DNA of 36,836 bases from Azospirillum sp. TSO22-1 (lineage in GTDB: Bacteria > Pseudomonadota > Alphaproteobacteria > Azospirillales > Azospirillaceae), in the NCBI RefSeq assembly GCF_003116015.1, contig NZ_LGQZ01000142.1, positions 1 through 36,836 on the forward strand, given 5' to 3'. Of the stretch, positions 16,502 through 27,657 are shown piece after piece. How positions within the stretch are numbered: position 1 is the stretch's first letter; each line of letters opens with the position of its first letter. The position numbers were made by a program, and so were the translations under genes. The notes beneath the pieces were generated by a model. That model made no database searches and had not been told where the DNA came from. It saw only the letters and a list, made by a program, of their open reading frames with translations.

Positions 16502-19500
16502 TCAGGTCGGCGCCGTGGCCGGCCCCGTCAAGGGCAGCAGCGCCCGCAGCCGCGCCAGCAGCTCGTCCGGCCGGTACGGCTTCTGCACCAGCACGAGGCC
16601 GTCCAGCCCCGGCCCGGCCGCGGGCATCTCGGCGTAGCCGGTGACCATCGCCCCCGGCAGCGCCGGCCAGCGGGCGCGCACCGTGCGCAGCAGTTCCAGC
16701 CCGGTCATGCCGGGCATGGCGTAGTCGGTCAGCAGCAGGTCCACCGCGCCGTCGCGCGCCTCCAGCAGCGTCAGCGCCGCGGCGCCGTCCGCCGCCTCCA
16801 GCACGGTGAAGCCGGAGCCGGCCAGGAATGCCGCCGTGGCGGTGCGGACCAGCGCCTCGTCCTCGACCAGCAGCACCGTCGCCGGCCCGGTCTCCGCCTC
16901 CGCGCGGACGGCGGCGGGCGCCTTCGCCGCGGCCGAGGCGTCGGGCGCGCGTGGCAGGTACAGCGTCACTGTGGTGCCGTTGCCCGGCCGCGTGTCCAGC
17001 GTCACCGCGCCGCCCGACTGCGCCGCCAGACCGTGCACCATGCTGAGGCCCAGGCCGGTGCCGTGGCCGACGCCCTTGGTGGTGAAGAACGGCTCGAAGG
17101 CGCGGGCCGCCACCTCCGCGCTCATGCCGGTGCCGGTGTCGGCGACCGCGACGGCGACGTAGTCGCCGGGCTCCAGCCCGGCCGGCCGCGGGTCGCCGGG
17201 GCCGAGGCGGCGGTCGGCGGTGCGGAGGGTCAGCGCGCCGCCGCCCGCCATCGCGTCGCGCGCGTTGATGGCAAGGTTGAGCAGCGCCATCTCCAGCTGC
17301 GTCGGGTCGACCTGCGCCGGCCAGCGCCCGGCGGCGGTGTCCACGACGACCTGGATGGTGCCGCCCAGCGTGCGCTCCAGCAGGCCGGCCATGCCGCGCG
17401 CCAGGGCGCCGACGTCCACCGCGCGCGGTTCCAGCCGCTGCCGGCGCGAGAAGGCCAGCAGGTGCTGGGTCAGCGTGGCGCCGCGCTCCACCGCCGCGGC
17501 GGCGAGGGCCAGCGGCTCCAGCGTCGCCGTCTCCTCGCAGCGCTCGGCGATCAGGTGCAGGCTGGAGCCGATGGCCTGCAGCAGGTTGTTGAAGTCGTGC
17601 GCGATGCCGCCGGTCAGCTGGCCGATGGCCTCCATCTTCTGCACCTGGCGCAGCGTGTCCTCGGCTCGGTTCAGCGCCTCCTCGGCCCGCGCGCGCTCGG
17701 TCACGTCGCGGACCAGCTGGAAGACGCCGATCAGGGTGCCGTCGGCGTCGCGCAGGGTGTCGAAGGCGATCTCGAACGCGCGCATCTCGCCGGCCGGGCC
17801 GCCGAACGACTCCTCGATCACGAAGCGCTCGCCGGACAGCGCGCGGCGCCACAGGGCGACGGCGCGCTCCTGTTCCTGCGGGTGGACGGCCAGCATCTCG
17901 GCCACAGAATCGCCGATGCGCGGCGTGCGGCCGTACAGCGCCTCGACGGTGCGCTGGAAGGCGCCGTTGAACAGGATGAAGCGCATGTCGAGGTCGACCG
18001 CGGCGACGAGGTCGCTGGAGTTTTCGATGATCGCCGCGAACAGCCGGCGGTCGGCGGCGTGCCGCTCCGCCGCCTCGCCCAGGCGGGCCTGGAAGGCGCG
18101 CCGGGTGATGGTCACGTCCTCCAGGATGCCGACGGCGCGCCGGGCGCCGCCATCGGGGTCGGCCGGCACCGCGCCGCGCAACGCCACCCAGCGCGGCGGG
18201 GCGTCGGGCGGCAGCACGGTGAACTCCAGCGCGAACTCGCCCGGTACGGTGTCGGGGGGAAGCAGGCCGGCGCGCACCTGGGCCACCTCCTCCGGCCGCA
18301 CATGGCGCAGCCAGTCGGCGACCGGCGCCTCCGCCATGCCCGGCGGCAGGCCGAGGATCTCGGCGTTGCGCCCCCAGCCGCGCAGCATGCCGGTGCGGCG
18401 GTCGAGGCGCCAGACGCCGATGTTGCCGGCCTCCATGGCCAGGCGCTGCTGCGCCTCGCTCTCGCCCAGGCGCTGGGCGGTGTCGGCCAGGGTGGCGCCG
18501 ACGGCGTTGACCTCGCGCACCCAGGTGCGCACCGTGCGGGGCGCGTCGCCGTGGCCCAGCGCGCGAGCGGCGCCGGCCAGTTCCGTCACCGCGCCGGACA
18601 GCCGCCGGCCCACCCCCAGCGCGACCGCGGCGCCGACCAGCAGCAGCACCGCGCCGCCGACCGCCACGGTGACCAGCGACTGGTACAGCGGCTCGTTCAA
18701 GGCGCGCAGCGGCACGCCGACGCCGACCGTCCAGCCGGCGAGGCCGGTGCGCGCCCAGGCGTTGAACACCGGGATCCCCTCCAGCGATACCGAGCGGAAG
18801 CTGCCGCTGGCGCCATGCGCGACGAGCGGCGCGATCTCCGGGGGGATCGGGCTGCCGACGAAGCGCTCGGGCGACAGCGAGCGGGCGAGGATCACGTTCC
18901 GCCGGTCCCAGGCGCCGGCGATCCACCCCTCCGGCAGGCCCTGGCGGCGCAGGATGCCGCTCAGCGCCTCCACCGGGATGCTCATGGCCAGCACCTGCTC
19001 CACCGCGCCGCCGCGGCGCACCGGCACGCCGACGGCGACCAGCGGCGTGTTGCCGCCGCCGGAGAACAGGTCGGAGGCCTGGGGCTGCCCGGTCTCCACC
19101 ACGCGGCGCACCATGTCGACGTTGGCGGTGCGCGGCAGCGGCTCGCCGTAGGGGCGGCGGGTGTTGAGGAGCTGCTGGCCGTCGCGGTCGGTGAGCGTGA
19201 TGTACAGGCCCTCGCGCTGCGGGGCGGTCTGGCGCAGCACGTCGACGGTCAGGGCGTGGAGGGCTGCGAGGTCGCCGCGCTCCGCCCGCGGCGAGACCGC
19301 CAGCACCTGCAGCGCCGAGGCCTTGCCGGCCAGCTCGCGGTCGATGGCGACGGCCAGGGTCTGCGCCAGATGGCGGACACGCTCCTCCACCGCGGCGCGC
19401 TGGGCGTCGGCGGTGCGCGCCACCATCCAGCCGGCGAACACCAGCACCGGCAGCAGCGCCGCCACCACCAGCAGCAGCAGGCCCGAGCGCAGCGGAATCC

Positions 19501-19603
19501 CGCCGCCCGCGGCGGCCCCATCGCCGGCTGGGTTGCCGGTTGGGATGTCCTTCTCGCCTGCGCTCACCGTGCCGTCGCCTCGACCGGGCCGTTGTCGTGC
19601 CAC
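16502..19603 (-). CDS. Hybrid sensor histidine kinase with CACHE, PAS and receiver domains
   Basis: A 1033-residue membrane sensor. A transmembrane helix (about 40-64) leads to a double-CACHE-like periplasmic domain (65-300) and a second helix (about 308-332), then a HAMP-like linker, two PAS regions (about 385-510 and 520-640), a HisKA domain with the phosphoacceptor in GGIAHDFNNLLQ near 668, an HATPase (DTGTGMSAEV, GTGLGLSMVHGLA), and a C-terminal receiver with phosphoacceptor Asp in LLTDYAMPGMTG near 959. The signal is unknown. No separate response regulator lies beside it, so output passes to an unlinked partner. The start is GTG at 19603 with AGGG upstream; a second in-frame GTG at 19567 is possible. 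Confidence 0.95.
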   Translation of the reverse strand: MARQRPGRGDGTVSAGEKDIPTGNPAGDGAAAGGGIPLRSGLLLLVVAALLPVLVFAGWMVARTADAQRAAVEERVRHLAQTLAVAIDRELAGKASALQVLAVSPRAERGDLAALHALTVDVLRQTAPQREGLYITLTDRDGQQLLNTRRPYGEPLPRTANVDMVRRVVETGQPQASDLFSGGGNTPLVAVGVPVRRGGAVEQVLAMSIPVEALSGILRRQGLPEGWIAGAWDRRNVILARSLSPERFVGSPIPPEIAPLVAHGASGSFRSVSLEGIPVFNAWARTGLAGWTVGVGVPLRALNEPLYQSLVTVAVGGAVLLLVGAAVALGVGRRLSGAVTELAGAARALGHGDAPRTVRTWVREVNAVGATLADTAQRLGESEAQQRLAMEAGNIGVWRLDRRTGMLRGWGRNAEILGLPPGMAEAPVADWLRHVRPEEVAQVRAGLLPPDTVPGEFALEFTVLPPDAPPRWVALRGAVPADPDGGARRAVGILEDVTITRRAFQARLGEAAERHAADRRLFAAIIENSSDLVAAVDLDMRFILFNGAFQRTVEALYGRTPRIGDSVAEMLAVHPQEQERAVALWRRALSGERFVIEESFGGPAGEMRAFEIAFDTLRDADGTLIGVFQLVRDVTERARAEEALNRAEDTLRQVQKMEAIGQLTGGIAHDFNNLLQAIGSSLHLIAERCEETATLEPLALAAAAVERGATLTQHLLAFSRRQRLEPRAVDVGALARGMAGLLERTLGGTIQVVVDTAAGRWPAQVDPTQLEMALLNLAINARDAMAGGGALTLRTADRRLGPGDPRPAGLEPGDYVAVAVADTGTGMSAEVAARAFEPFFTTKGVGHGTGLGLSMVHGLAAQSGGAVTLDTRPGNGTTVTLYLPRAPDASAAAKAPAAVRAEAETGPATVLLVEDEALVRTATAAFLAGSGFTVLEAADGAAALTLLEARDGAVDLLLTDYAMPGMTGLELLRTVRARWPALPGAMVTGYAEMPAAGPGLDGLVLVQKPYRPDELLARLRALLPLTGPATAPT

Positions 19604-19694
19604 CGGACCCTATACCATGTGCGGGTACGGCAAAACCGTCTCGTTGAAGGGCGGGAAGTTCCCGCTTTGGTGGCGCCGGCCCGGCCGCTTCAGG

Positions 19695-19719
19695 GGAACC
19701 ACGGCCGCGCCGCCCTGTT
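19695..19719 (+). promoter_or_regulatory. EcfG-type general stress promoter candidate
   Basis: GGAAC (19695-19699), a 16-base spacer and TGTT (19716-19719) match the alphaproteobacterial EcfG consensus GGAAC-N16/17-CGTT with one mismatch. The start of transcription would lie about 45 bases before the stress-protein ATG. Confidence 0.5.
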
Positions 19720-19770
19720 GGCGGTTCATGCCGGAGCCGCGCCGGTGACGACGAAACGGAGGATTTCCCG

Positions 19771-20604
19771 ATGGCGAAGACAATTGTCGCCCTCTACGAC
19801 CGCGCCGGGGACGCGAAGCGCGCGGTGGACGACCTGACCGGCGCCGGCGTGCCGCGCGACGCCATCAGCCTCGTGGCCTCGCACCCGGCCGAACGGGGCG
19901 GCGTGGCCGATACGGACATCGACGCGGATCGCGACGTCGGCACCGGAACGGCAATCGCCACCACGCTGGGCGGCGTCGGCGGCGCGATGCTCGCCATGGC
20001 GGCGCTGGCGATCCCCGGCGTCGGCGCGGCGGTGGCCGTCGGCCCGATCGCCGCCGGGCTGATCGGCGCCGGGGCGGGCGCGGTGGCCGGCGGGCTGATC
20101 GGCTCGCTGACCGGGCTTGGCGTGCCGGAGCACGAGGCGCACGCCTACACCGAGGGCGTCGAGCGCGGCGGCACACTGCTGATCGTGCACACCGACCGCG
20201 CCGACCCCGGCCGCGTCACCGAGGTGCTGGCCCGCCACCCGCCGGCCGACGTGCGCACGCCGGGCGGCGGCGAGGGGCACCGCGGCAAGGACGCGCTGGT
20301 TGGCCGCGGCGCCGACTGGCGCACCGCCGCCTGGGCGCCCTTCGACCAGAGCGCCGGTCCGATGGAGGTGCTGCGTCCCGGCCAGGCCGCCGGCGGCGAT
20401 CCGTCGCGCGGCGCCCACCCGGTGGCGCACGCGGACGGGCGCAGCGGCGCGGACTGGGGGACGGTGGGCAAGCAGGGGGGCGCACGCAGCGTGGACGACA
20501 CGCAGGTTGGGCAGTGCGGGACCTCCCCGGGGACGCGCGGCGGGGCGACGGCGTTTGGCGGGATCGAGCGGGTGCCGGCGAAGACGGGGGTGAAGACGCC
20601 CTGA
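19771..20604 (+). CDS. General stress protein 17M-like (YflT-type) protein
   Basis: A 277-residue protein. The N-terminus MAKTIVALYDRAGDAKRAVD, with DLTGAGVPRDAISLVAS, is typical of the general stress protein 17M/YflT domain, a ferredoxin-like fold. A Gly/Ala-rich hydrophobic region (about 68-118) could cross the membrane twice, and a second half of the fold follows (GGTLLIVHTD). The last 110 residues are low-complexity, Gly/Arg/Asp-rich and probably disordered. The ATG at 19771 has GGAGG upstream. The EcfG-like promoter agrees with a role in general stress, though no biochemical activity is known. It is divergent from the hybrid kinase. Confidence 0.85.
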   Translation: MAKTIVALYDRAGDAKRAVDDLTGAGVPRDAISLVASHPAERGGVADTDIDADRDVGTGTAIATTLGGVGGAMLAMAALAIPGVGAAVAVGPIAAGLIGAGAGAVAGGLIGSLTGLGVPEHEAHAYTEGVERGGTLLIVHTDRADPGRVTEVLARHPPADVRTPGGGEGHRGKDALVGRGADWRTAAWAPFDQSAGPMEVLRPGQAAGGDPSRGAHPVAHADGRSGADWGTVGKQGGARSVDDTQVGQCGTSPGTRGGATAFGGIERVPAKTGVKTP

Positions 20605-20709
20605 CCCCTCTTCCGCCCCGGGAGAGGGAGGGGCCCACGCGCAGCGTGGGAGGGTGAGGGTAAATCCCAGGATCCTTGACGGTACCCTCTCCCGGGGCGG
20701 GAGAGGGAA
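20605..20709. repeat. Three-hairpin palindromic repeat (copy C)
   Basis: This fills exactly the space between the convergent stop codons of the stress-protein gene and greB. It has terminal hairpins (CCCTCTCCCG/CGGGAGAGGG at the right; the same with one mismatch at the left), a central CCCACGC-gca-GCGTGGG hairpin, and the core AGGATCCTTGAC. Its reverse complement matches the core of copy D at 23194-23300. It probably ends transcription from both sides. Confidence 0.8.
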
Positions 20710-21260
20710 TCAATCCGGATACCGGATCTCCACCACCTCGATGCTCTCCACCCCGGCGGGCGTGCGCAGCTCGACCACGTCGCCCTCCTGCGCCTTCAGG
20801 AGCGCGCGGGCGATGGGGGAGATCCAGCTGACCCGGCCGGCGTCGGTGTCGGTCTCGTCGATGCCGACGATGGTGATGGTGCGCTCCTCGCCGTCGTCGC
20901 GGGCGTAGGTCACCGTCGCGCCGAAGAACACCCGGTCGCGGGTGGTCTGGCGCTGCGGGTCGACGACCTCGGCGGCCTCCAGGCGCTTGTTGAGGAAGCG
21001 GATGCGCCGGTCGATCTCGCGCAGCCGCTTCTTGCCGTAGATGTAGTCGCCGTTCTCCGACCGGTCGCCGTTGCCGGCGGCCCAGGACACCACCTCCACC
21101 ACCTTCGGGCGCTCGACGCGCAGAAGATGTTTGAGTTCGTCCTGCAGCCGCTGGAAGCCGGCGGGCGTGATGTAGTTCTTCACGCCCTTTGGGATCGCCG
21201 GCGCGCCATCGGCGCCGTCGTCATCGTCGTCGCGGTCGGATTCCTTGGTGAAGGCCTTGC

Positions 21261-21264
<4 letters not shown>
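20710..21264 (-). CDS. greB: Transcription elongation factor GreB
   Basis: A 184-residue factor that rescues backtracked RNA polymerase by stimulating transcript cleavage. The coiled-coil region carries the GreB signature VVSWAAGNGDRSENGDYIYG and KKRLREIDRRIRFLNKRL, which separates it from GreA, and the C-terminal FKBP-like domain follows (WISPIARALLKAQEGDVVEL). The N-terminus is extended by an Asp-rich stretch (ESDRDDDDDGADG), compared with about 158 residues in E. coli GreB. Its ATG overlaps the carA stop as ATGA, so the two are translationally coupled. Confidence 0.95.
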
Positions 21265-22427
<1,163 letters not shown>

Positions 22428-22731
22428 AGGGTCCGGACCTTCACAACGCCTGCCGCGGGCGACATATCCAGTGCTCGCGGGCCGGTCGGCGGGCCGGCCT
22501 GCGCGGCGCACGCGCTCGCGCCTGAACGCCCCCGGTCCGACGGGTTCGGACGGAAGCGGGCATGGAATAGGCAGGAGCGGTGGGCCGGTCAACCTATATG
22601 ACGAACGGCGGCCCGATTTCCACCCCTGCTTTCGCGGGCCCTTCATGCGCAGATCTGGGATGTCTGGATGCGGGGAAGGGAATGCGCTATCAGGGGCGCC
22701 GGTCATTCGAATCTGACGGAAGAGGACGGTC
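22428..22731. other. Divergent intergenic region between carA and yqeY
   Basis: 304 bases without a gene. It holds the candidate carA promoter (22564-22592) and a purine-rich AAGAGGA ahead of the yqeY ATG. The 130-base carA leader is GC-rich but I could not find a terminator/antiterminator pair or a leader peptide rich in Arg codons with any confidence. Confidence 0.6.
22564..22592 (-). promoter_or_regulatory. Candidate sigma-70 promoter of carA
   Basis: On the minus strand TTGACC (22592-22587), 17 bases, and TATTCC (22569-22564). The -35 box is near consensus and the spacing ideal; the -10 box is weaker. The transcript would have a leader of about 130 bases. Confidence 0.45.
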
Positions 22732-23193
22732 ATGCTGCGCGAACGCTTCAACGAGGCCCTGAAGGAGTCCATGAAGGCGAAGGACCAGCGCGCGCTGTCC
22801 ACCGTGCGCATGGTCCTCGCCAAGCTGAAGGACAAGGACATCGAGGCGCGCGGCAAGGGCGTCACCACCGGCATCGAGGAGGGCGAGATCCTCGCCATGC
22901 TGCAGGGCATGGTGAAGCAGCGCCAGGAATCCATCGCGCTGTACGAGCAGGGCGGCCGCCAGGAACTGGCCGACCAGGAGCGCGAGGAGATCCAGGTGAT
23001 CGAGCGCTTCCTGCCCAAGCAGATGTCCGAATCGGAGGCGCTGGAGGCCATCCGGGCGATCATCGCCGAGACGGGTGCCGCCTCGGTCAAGGACATGGGC
23101 AAGGTGATGGCCGAGCTGCGCGCCCGCTACGCCGGCCAGATGGACTTCGGCAAGGCCAGCGGGCTGATCAAGCAGCAGCTTTCGGGGAATTAA
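22732..23193 (+). CDS. yqeY: GatB/YqeY domain-containing protein
   Basis: A 153-residue YqeY-like protein. It has the two-domain helical form of this family: an N-terminal half (RERFNEALKESMKAKDQRALSTVRM) and a C-terminal tail domain like that of the amidotransferase subunit GatB (ERFLPKQMSESEALEAIRAI, KDMGKVMAELRARYAGQMDFG). GatB tails bind tRNA, so a link to tRNA metabolism is suspected, but the function of the free protein is not established. The gene stands ahead of dnaG and rpoD, a frequent alphaproteobacterial order. It is separated from dnaG by 200 bases containing a hairpin repeat. Confidence 0.92.
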   Translation: MLRERFNEALKESMKAKDQRALSTVRMVLAKLKDKDIEARGKGVTTGIEEGEILAMLQGMVKQRQESIALYEQGGRQELADQEREEIQVIERFLPKQMSESEALEAIRAIIAETGAASVKDMGKVMAELRARYAGQMDFGKASGLIKQQLSGN

Positions 23194-23300
23194 CCCTCTC
23201 CCGTCCCGGGAGAGGGAGGGTGAGGGTACCTACAAGGATCCTCGGATTTACCCTCACCCGGCCGCCTGCGGCGGCCACCCTCTCCCGGGGCGGGAGAGGG
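23194..23300. repeat. Three-hairpin palindromic repeat (copy D)
   Basis: It starts at the base after the yqeY stop. It has terminal 10-bp hairpins CCCTCTCCCG/CGGGAGAGGG (23194-23216 and 23278-23300), a nested GGGTGAGGGTA/TACCCTCACCC pair (23218-23228 and 23249-23259), and a GGCCGCC-tgc-GGCGGCC hairpin (23260-23276). It is the inverted relative of copy C, and the core AAGGATCCT is shared. Confidence 0.85.
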
Positions 23301-23329
23301 AAGGGGCTTTCGGTCTAATCCCCCGTCCA

Positions 23330-23359
23330 TTGGCGGGGCCTTAACCGTTCTGCTATAGC
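23330..23359 (+). promoter_or_regulatory. Candidate sigma-70 promoter of dnaG
   Basis: TTGGCG (23330-23335), an 18-base spacer and TATAGC (23354-23359), 34 bases before the dnaG ATG. It follows the hairpin repeat, so dnaG can be transcribed apart from yqeY. Confidence 0.45.
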
Positions 23360-23393
23360 GTACGGTCCCCTTCGCCCGCGTCATCGGAACCCC

Positions 23394-25310
23394 ATGGCCT
23401 TCCCGCCCCAATTCCTGGAGGAGCTGCGCACCCGTCTGGCCCTGTCCGACGTGGTGTCCAAGCGCATGCGCCTGCAGCGTGCCGGGCGCGAGTACAAGGC
23501 CCCGTGCCCGTTCCACAACGAGAAGACCCCGTCCTTCTACGTCAACGACCAGAAGGGGTTCTTCCATTGCTTCGGCTGCGGCGCCCACGGCGACATCATC
23601 GGCTTCGTGATGCGCCACGACAACCTGGCCTTCCCCGAGGCCGTCGAGGCGCTGGCGTCGGAGGCCGGGCTGCCGGTGCCGCGCCCCACCGAGGAGGACC
23701 GGCACCGCTACGAGCGGCAGAAGACCCTGCACGACCTTACCGAGCAGGCCTGCCGCTGGTTCGAGCGCCAGCTGGTGGCGCCTGCCGGCCGCGCCGGCTA
23801 CGACTATTTCCGCCGCCGCGGGCTGGACGACGAGATCATCGCCCGCTTCCGCCTGGGCTTCGCGCCGGCCGACGGCAACGCGCTGCGGCAATATATGCTG
23901 AGCCAGGGCTTCGGCGACGACGACATGGTCACCGCCGGCCTGCTGAAGCGGCCGGAGGACGGCCGCGCGCCCTTCAGCTTCTTCCGCAACCGGGTGATCT
24001 TCCCGGTTGCCGACCGCCGCGGCCGCATCGTCGCCTTCGGCGCCCGGCTGATGGAAGGGGACGGGCCGAAGTACATCAACACCGCCGATACCCCGCTCTT
24101 CCACAAGGGTACGCTGCTGTACGGCCTCTCCCGGGCGCGGCAGGCGGCGGGCGACGGGCAGCCGGTGATCGTCGCCGAAGGCTACATGGACGTCATCGCC
24201 CTGGTGCGCGCCGGGTTCGAGGGCGCGGTGGCACCGCTCGGCACCGCGCTGACCGAGACGCAGATCCAGGAGTTGTGGAAGCTCATCCCCGGCGCGGAAA
24301 AGGAGCCCTACCTCTGCTTCGACGGCGACAACGCCGGCCGGCGCGCCGCGTGGCGGGCGGTGGACCGTACCCTGCCGCACCTCGCCCCCGGCCATTCCGC
24401 CCGCGTCGTCTTCCTGCCCGAGGGTGAGGACCCCGACAGCCTGATCCGCGTCCAGGGCGCCAAGGCCATGCGCGGCGTGCTGGAGGCCTCGATCCCGCTG
24501 GCCGAGGCGGTCTGGCGCATGGAGACCGAGGGCAAGCGCACCGACACCCCCGAATCCAAGGCCGCCATCAAGGCCGCCCTGGAGGCGCGCTGCGACCAGA
24601 TCGCCGACCGCACCGTGCAGGCCTTCTACCGCACCGAGATGCGCCGCCGGGTGGACGAGGCCTTCGCCTGGACCCGCCCGCAGGGGCCGGCCCGCGGCCC
24701 CTGGCAGCCCGGCCGTCCGGGCGCGACTCGGAAGCCGCAACGGCACCTCGTGGGGGAGCCGGGGCTGCGCACCGGGCCTCCGCCGGGGCACAAAAGGCGT
24801 AGCCCTGTCCGTTCGGTGCAGGAACACCTGCGGGAGAAGGTGCTGCTGGCGACCCTCATCAACCACTCAGGGTTGTTTGACGACGTCGGCGAATCGCTTG
24901 GAATGCTGCCTTTTCCCCCCGGCGGGCTGGATGAACTGCGCCAAGCCCTCATAACCATACTTTCCGCCGACTCCGGGGGCGACTCGGGGCTTGACGCCGC
25001 CGCCGTCGAAAGCCATTTGTCTTCCGCGGGCTTTGATACCATTTTGGCATCGGTGCTTAGCGAGTCGACCTATGACCATGGGCGGTTCGCCCGGCCGGAG
25101 GCCTCCGACGCGGAGGCACGGCGGGGTTGGTGGCCGACCTGGGGGCACCTGCATCACCGGCAGGTCGTCGCCGAACTGAGGGAAGCGGAGGAGGCCTTGG
25201 CCCGCGAGTACAGCGACGAAGCGTACGCGCGGCTGTTGGCTCTCCAGCAGGAGGTCATACGGGCCGGCATGGGTATGGATGACGCGGACCTCGACGACAA
25301 TGCGTCGTAA
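23394..25310 (+). CDS. dnaG: DNA primase
   Basis: A 638-residue primase that lays RNA primers at the replication fork. The CHC2 zinc finger is complete (Cys38, His41, Cys59, Cys62 in CPFHNEKTPSF and FFHCFGCGAHGD). The catalytic core follows (RFRLGFAP, FRNRVIFPVADRRGR), with the Toprim domain at about 258-345 (VIVAEGYMDVIAL, FDGDNAGRRAA). The C-terminal helicase-interacting region (about 470-638) is less conserved and is preceded by a Pro/Gly/Arg-rich linker (about 428-465). The ATG at 23394 fits the family start. It is followed by rpoD after 161 bases. Confidence 0.97.
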   Translation: MAFPPQFLEELRTRLALSDVVSKRMRLQRAGREYKAPCPFHNEKTPSFYVNDQKGFFHCFGCGAHGDIIGFVMRHDNLAFPEAVEALASEAGLPVPRPTEEDRHRYERQKTLHDLTEQACRWFERQLVAPAGRAGYDYFRRRGLDDEIIARFRLGFAPADGNALRQYMLSQGFGDDDMVTAGLLKRPEDGRAPFSFFRNRVIFPVADRRGRIVAFGARLMEGDGPKYINTADTPLFHKGTLLYGLSRARQAAGDGQPVIVAEGYMDVIALVRAGFEGAVAPLGTALTETQIQELWKLIPGAEKEPYLCFDGDNAGRRAAWRAVDRTLPHLAPGHSARVVFLPEGEDPDSLIRVQGAKAMRGVLEASIPLAEAVWRMETEGKRTDTPESKAAIKAALEARCDQIADRTVQAFYRTEMRRRVDEAFAWTRPQGPARGPWQPGRPGATRKPQRHLVGEPGLRTGPPPGHKRRSPVRSVQEHLREKVLLATLINHSGLFDDVGESLGMLPFPPGGLDELRQALITILSADSGGDSGLDAAAVESHLSSAGFDTILASVLSESTYDHGRFARPEASDAEARRGWWPTWGHLHHRQVVAELREAEEALAREYSDEAYARLLALQQEVIRAGMGMDDADLDDNAS

Positions 25311-25471
25311 CCACTGTTGGGGTGGGAGAGCGGGGCTTTGGACGGAGAAACGGGGCCGGTTGTTGGTTTGGAGCGGGAAAATCCGATTGGCGGAACGAAG
25401 GGTGCGGCATGACCGCCGCGGCTTCGTGTCGCCTTTGTCTTTATCTGGGGTAATGCGGGGGCAGCAGTCGC

Positions 25472-27463
<1,992 letters not shown>

Positions 27464-27493
27464 TCCGGGGCCTTGGTTTTTTGGACGTGGAAG

Positions 27494-27525
27494 CGGGGAC
27501 CTTCGGGTCCCCGTTTTCGTTTTCG
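27494..27525 (+). terminator. Intrinsic terminator of rpoD
   Basis: CGGGGACC (27494-27501), a TTCG tetraloop and GGTCCCCG (27506-27513), followed by TTTTCGTTTTCG. This is a textbook rho-independent terminator 31 bases past the rpoD stop. Confidence 0.92.
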
Positions 27526-27581
27526 CGGCCGCACTCCGGGGTTGCATGGCGCGGCGTTTGGCGCCAAAGTCGCGCCTCCGT

Positions 27582-27657
27582 GGGCCTGTAGTTCAGCGGT
27601 TAGAACGCGCCGCTCATAACGGTGTTGTCGTCGGTTCGAATCCGGCCGGGCCCACCA
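27582..27657 (+). tRNA. tRNA with CAU anticodon, probably tRNA-Ile2
   Basis: A full 76-base cloverleaf with CCA encoded. The acceptor stem is GGGCCTG/CGGGCCC, the anticodon loop is CTCATAA (anticodon CAU), and the T-loop is TTCGAAT on a GTCGG/CCGGC stem. The G1-C72 pair and short D-loop (AGCGGTTAGA) resemble the lysidine-modified tRNA-Ile2 more than elongator Met; initiator Met is excluded by the paired 1-72 position. The identity depends on TilS recognition and cannot be settled by eye. Its 3' end abuts the recombinase gene, making it the likely integration site. Confidence 0.9.

Noticed and set aside
16208..19837. Long plus-strand frame opposite the hybrid kinase
   Set aside because: It is antisense shadow of a gene with CACHE, PAS, HisKA, HATPase and receiver motifs.
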